Assembly: GCA_018663815.1 (NCBI GenBank)
Contig: JABJPQ010000152.1
Span: forward strand, 1-7,054
Source: Halobacteriovoraceae bacterium
Lineage (GTDB): Bacteria; Bdellovibrionota; Bacteriovoracia; Bacteriovoracales; Bacteriovoracaceae
Direction: 5' to 3'
DNA length: 7,054 bases
In this document: positions 6,612 through 7,054 of the stretch, piece by piece
Layout of the letters: every line of letters begins with the position of its first letter
Numbering within the stretch: position 1 is the first letter of the stretch
The notes under the pieces: model-generated
Seen by the model: the letters and a program-made list of their open reading frames with translations, nothing else
Databases searched by the model: none
What the model was told of the DNA's origin: nothing
Position numbers and translations under genes: made by a program

Positions 6612-6620
6612 TCATTAATT

Positions 6621-7054
6621 TTAATAAACTTTAACTTCAAATTCAAACTTTAAGCCACTTATACGCTCAATTTCTTCAGATAATTCATGGATTAGCTCAA
6701 CAAACTCATCAGAAGTGCCAGTTCCGTTGTTTTCAATAAAGTTTGCATGCATAAAACTAACATGAATATTTTCTAGACCAAACCCCTTCAAACCAATTCC
6801 GTCAATAATTTCTCCCGCTCTAAAATTAGGTAAATTTTTAAAAACACTACCACAATTTTTTGTTGTAAGTGGTTGAGTCTCTTTTCTATAGTCAAGATAT
6901 TGCTTGATTTTATTTTTTACCTCGTGATCAATCCCTTCATGAACAACTTCTGCACTAAGTATAATATCTCCTCGTTTTAGAAAATTATTACTTCTGTAAT
7001 TAAAAGAGGTGTCATTACATTTATAATAAAAGATTTCACCCTCTTTTTTTAAAA
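6621..7054 (-). CDS. murB: UDP-N-acetylenolpyruvoylglucosamine reductase (5' part outside window)
   Basis: FAD-dependent cytoplasmic enzyme that uses NADPH to reduce UDP-GlcNAc-enolpyruvate to UDP-MurNAc, the second committed step of peptidoglycan precursor synthesis. Only the C-terminal 143 residues are present. Counted from the first full codon (7052), they show FNYRS (17-21) followed by the IILSAEV strand, a Q-P pair (60-61), CGSVFKN (67-73) with the proton-donating Ser69, AGEIIDGIGLKG, VSFMHANFIENNGTGTSDE, and the terminal FEFEV carrying the conserved catalytic Glu. The N-terminal FAD-binding half lies beyond the right edge. The protein ends one or two residues after the FEFEV strand, shorter at the tail than most MurB. 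The gene sits directly upstream of the FtsQ-like gene with no ddl between them. Confidence 0.95.
   Translation of the reverse strand, partial: LKKEGEIFYYKCNDTSFNYRSNNFLKRGDIILSAEVVHEGIDHEVKNKIKQYLDYRKETQPLTTKNCGSVFKNLPNFRAGEIIDGIGLKGFGLENIHVSFMHANFIENNGTGTSDEFVELIHELSEEIERISGLKFEFEVKVY

Overview
The window is A+T-rich bacterial chromosome holding two convergent gene groups. The murB-ftsQ-ftsA-ftsZ order is a dcw (division and cell wall) segment. FtsZ and FtsA carry the features of Gram-negative bacteria: a C-terminal FtsZ peptide around DTPSYLRK and an amphipathic membrane-anchor helix on FtsA. A-T richness, a long FtsZ linker, a divergent FtsQ-like protein and RNase J make a member of the Bdellovibrionota (Bacteriovorax or Halobacteriovorax-like) my best guess. 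That placement is inference, not proof.

Plus strand, positions 2-2488: an RNase J-type beta-CASP ribonuclease that runs in from upstream, a small CxxC protein overlapping it by four bases (ATGA), and a sugar-phosphate nucleotidyltransferase-fold protein whose catalytic motifs are largely gone. A 14-codon micro-ORF lies between the last two.

Minus strand, read from the right edge leftwards: the 3' part of murB (peptidoglycan precursor synthesis), an FtsQ/DivIB-like exported protein starting nine bases later, a 141-base gap, ftsA, ftsZ, a strong intrinsic terminator, and a bacteriohemerythrin gene. MurB makes UDP-MurNAc. FtsA anchors FtsZ filaments to the membrane, and the FtsQ-like protein would connect the ring to the periplasmic septal synthesis machinery. 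The bacteriohemerythrin is an oxygen-binding di-iron protein with no known division role.

The least ordinary parts are regulatory. The ftsQ-ftsA gap contains a good sigma-70-type promoter (TTGTCA-17-TAAAAT), followed by three tandem inverted repeats leading to the ftsA ribosome binding site. The ftsZ terminator's T-run runs straight into the Shine-Dalgarno of the bacteriohemerythrin gene. The start codons of ftsA and ftsZ are best placed downstream of the longest open frames, at 5723 and 4452. No tRNA, rRNA, CRISPR array or insertion sequence was seen, and no complete new system is evident.
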